Assembly (NCBI RefSeq): GCF_019703515.2
Contig: NC_059365.1
Location: 40,624,001 to 40,688,000 of the forward strand
Source: Myxocyprinus asiaticus
Taxonomy: Eukaryota > Chordata > Actinopteri > Cypriniformes > Catostomidae
Direction of reading: 5' to 3'
Length of the DNA stretch: 64,000 nt
The translations under genes and the position numbers were made by a program. The notes below the pieces were generated by a model that worked only from the letters and a program-made list of their open reading frames with translations, was not told the origin of the DNA and did not search any database. Of this stretch, positions 61,769 to 64,000 are shown piece after piece (position 1 is the first letter of the stretch; every line of letters begins with the position of its first letter).

Positions 61769-63579
61769 AAGACAATTGATCTTCATGAGTCTGACATACA
61801 TGTCCACTTGAAAATAAATCAGAAAGCCCAGCAGCCATTATCCTGCAAAACAGACAACAAAAACTGACATGAACCCAGAATGATTTACATATCAAGTTTT
61901 GCTTCCTTTTCTTAGGTTTCTAATGACAATGCAAGACTTCCTAAAGAATATTTGATTGGGAACATTTGCATTTCTTTGCAAGATCCAATCTAATTGGATC
62001 AGTCTTCACTGACCCTGTTTTTAATCTTGTTTTATCCCTTAATACTCTTATGATTAGTTACATTTCCACTGCTGGTTTCCTCCTATAATTGTTGGAATCA
62101 CAATAAGTATCAATGTTTGGACATGCCAGCCATTATATTCTTTGAAGTATATAGAATACTATGCAAATGCCATGGTACATGGTGATCCTTCAGTACTATT
62201 GTATATAATATATATCAAAGAGCCATGCCACCTTACAACATTTTAAGGCTGCAGACCTAATCAGGTGACACGAAATCAGTAAAGAACATGTCCAGCTCAT
62301 ATGTCCACGTATTATCCACATTTTTAAAAATCATATATCATATATATATACTTTGTTTTATTTGATTTTGGGCTAAAATATGACCTTGACATATTTGTGT
62401 TAGATTTCCCCAATCACAGAGGGCATATTTTTGACACTGACAAAATTGACAATACTGACAATTTTCTGCACACTCTAAATAAAAAAAAAAAAAACTAAAA
62501 AACAGATGTCATGTTCTTTAGACTAACTTGTGGGGAGAAAATGAAACAACTTTTATTGCCATCATCTCAACAAGAATTTTCCCAATTGCAGACAGCATGG
62601 TCTAACTTTAAGCAACAATATATGACTGTACAGTCTCGGGTTGAGGAACACTTTGTGACGATGCACTCACTGAAAAAGGAGGTGTATTCAGTGTAGGTTT
62701 ATAGAGTTCTTGAAGGCTGTCTAATTACAGTGACAACATGTATTAAGTTAAAAGCCTTAAAGAGTCAGTTCACCCAAAAATAAAGGGACTGTGAAGTTCC
62801 AAAAAGGACAAAAAAGCAACATAAAAGTGGTCGATATGATGCATGTGCTATATTCCAATATATATTTCTTTGCATATTGAACAGACCGAAATTTATGTCA
62901 TTATACACTGAAAATGACCATGATCACAAGGGAAGATGGCATGTCAGACATTTTTGTATTTTCTCCACCATGATTACTTTCCCTTGTGGCGTGACTGAAA
63001 GCCCATTGAGAGATCCGAGTTTGGATCCCATGGTGAAACCAGTAAGTAATCATGTTTGCATAATCAGTGATGAGCGCGATTCAGAAGTTGGTTTTTCTCT
63101 AACCTTACATTTTAACTCCACTGATGGTAAGGTTTAGATTTGGGGTTTGGGTTGGGGGGTTCAGTTTATAAAATATGCATTCCTCTTCACTGCATTACAG
63201 CCTGTTCAGCAGAAAACAACCGTGGACATTTTCACCCGGAAAATGGAGCTCACAAGTGCCCATACACCCAACAACACTTACCGCTCTGGCAACTGGGGGC
63301 AGTGTTTTGCATTTCGGTATGCACAGACCGATTTTAACTAAAGAAAAGTCAACGTACTGTTTCCAATTTCACTTGGAGATCAGTCTGAATCGTCCCCTCT
63401 GCCACAGCCCCCAAATTTCATTTGCACATATTTAAACTTTGTGTGTCAAAACACATAACGCTGTGACAAAATCTTCATTTTTGGATTAACTATTCTTTCA
63501 TTCTTGAATAGGATGGATTGCAATGTTTTTTTTTTGTTTGTTTTTGTTTTTTTGTTTGGACAGAATGAGATGGGAATTC
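61767..63579. other. intergenic sequence with a repeat copy and a possible exon
   Basis: No confirmed gene. Positions 62592-62681 are an open 90-base segment between TTGCAG and GGTGTATT (translation starts TAWSNFKQQYMTVQSRVEE), which could be an orphan exon; confidence in that is low. 62990-63340 is the plus-oriented copy of the repeat at 52310-52530. Confidence 0.3.
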
Positions 63580-64000
63580 CACACTGTAACACTGTGAGAG
63601 ATTCTGTGAAAAACAGCTAATTGGAGTGGGGTCTGATCTTATCATGGACGTTCAGTCTGTGTTAGTTAATAGTACAAACTCAAGGCACACTCCAGAGCGC
63701 ACTGCAGCCTCCCCGGTGTGAATGGAAATAGCTGAAGCAATTAGCCCACTAAGACCCACTCATTAGGAGGTACGGAGTGAATCAGATCTGCTCGCCACAG
63801 CTAATCAATATTAATGATGGATTATTTACAATTAGCAATGGCCCCTTAATGGCCATCTAATTGTTTGTTTTGGCTTAACGTGGAGAGGTGAGAGCAGCAG
63901 ATAAACTAAGGACATTAGTGAGATTGAGGAGCTAAATGTCTTCTCGCTGTCTCTCATAGCTCAGAGAAGCTCATTAGTAATTGAGGCCTGTTTTCCTTCT
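63580..64000. promoter_or_regulatory. candidate conserved non-coding element at the window edge
   Basis: A dense cluster of TAAT/ATTA cores, e.g. CAGCTAATCAATATTAATG, TTTACAATTAGCAATGG and CCTTAATGGCCATCTAATT, in a repeat-free stretch with no coding frame. This is the texture of vertebrate developmental enhancers. It runs off the window. Confidence 0.45.

Noticed and set aside
61577..61895. Frames rich in SLSLSL and HTHTHT
   Set aside because: They are translations of the (GT)n(GA)n microsatellite.

Overview
This is a vertebrate, almost certainly teleost and probably cyprinid, genomic window. The genes are split by GT-AG introns. The protein fragments are fish-like. Most of the DNA is interspersed repeats typical of carp-like fish: Tc1/mariner, Sleeping Beauty-type Tc1, hAT, TTAA-flanked MITE-like elements and an L2-type LINE. 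No prokaryotic or viral genes were seen.

Three host genes are supported. (1) The last two coding exons of a lysyl oxidase-like 3 gene (loxl3) lie on the + strand at 607-989. (2) A complete four-exon beta-tubulin gene (class IVb-like, 445 codons) lies on the - strand at 2508-5269. It has CCAAT boxes upstream and poly(A) signals at 2393-2407, and it is convergent with loxl3. (3) A complete aup1 gene (ancient ubiquitous protein 1) lies on the - strand. I could assemble it from twelve exons between 44649 (start) and 6225 (stop), giving an open 423-residue product. LOXL3 and AUP1 are also near neighbours in mammals (human 2p13), so the block looks like conserved synteny, with a tubulin gene between them here.

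About 38 kb of the window is the aup1 gene, and its introns are packed with transposons. Intron 6 holds two copies of a TAAA-flanked MITE, one split by a nearly intact Tc1, plus a decayed THAP-like gene. Intron 5 holds two MITE-like elements. Intron 4 holds a hAT element with perfect 8-bp target duplications, a Tc1, and Tc1 relics. Intron 3 holds an inverted pair of Sleeping Beauty-like Tc1 copies, a ZMYM1-like hAT transposase relic, and a three-level nest (Tc1 inside hAT inside hAT). Intron 2 holds a short Tc1 derivative.

Upstream of aup1 (44.65-64 kb) I find no convincing host gene. This part contains a long inverted repeat with small reading frames, several MITEs, an L2-like LINE (56.46-60.24 kb), simple repeats, and four repeat-poor stretches rich in TAAT cores (48.06-48.44, 50.65-51.23, 54.23-54.40, 63.58-64.0 kb). 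Those four look like candidate conserved regulatory elements of a developmental gene outside the window. That is inference. I found no clearly new biological system; the most notable items are the transposon nests, the empty-site evidence, and the inverted repeat near 45-46 kb.
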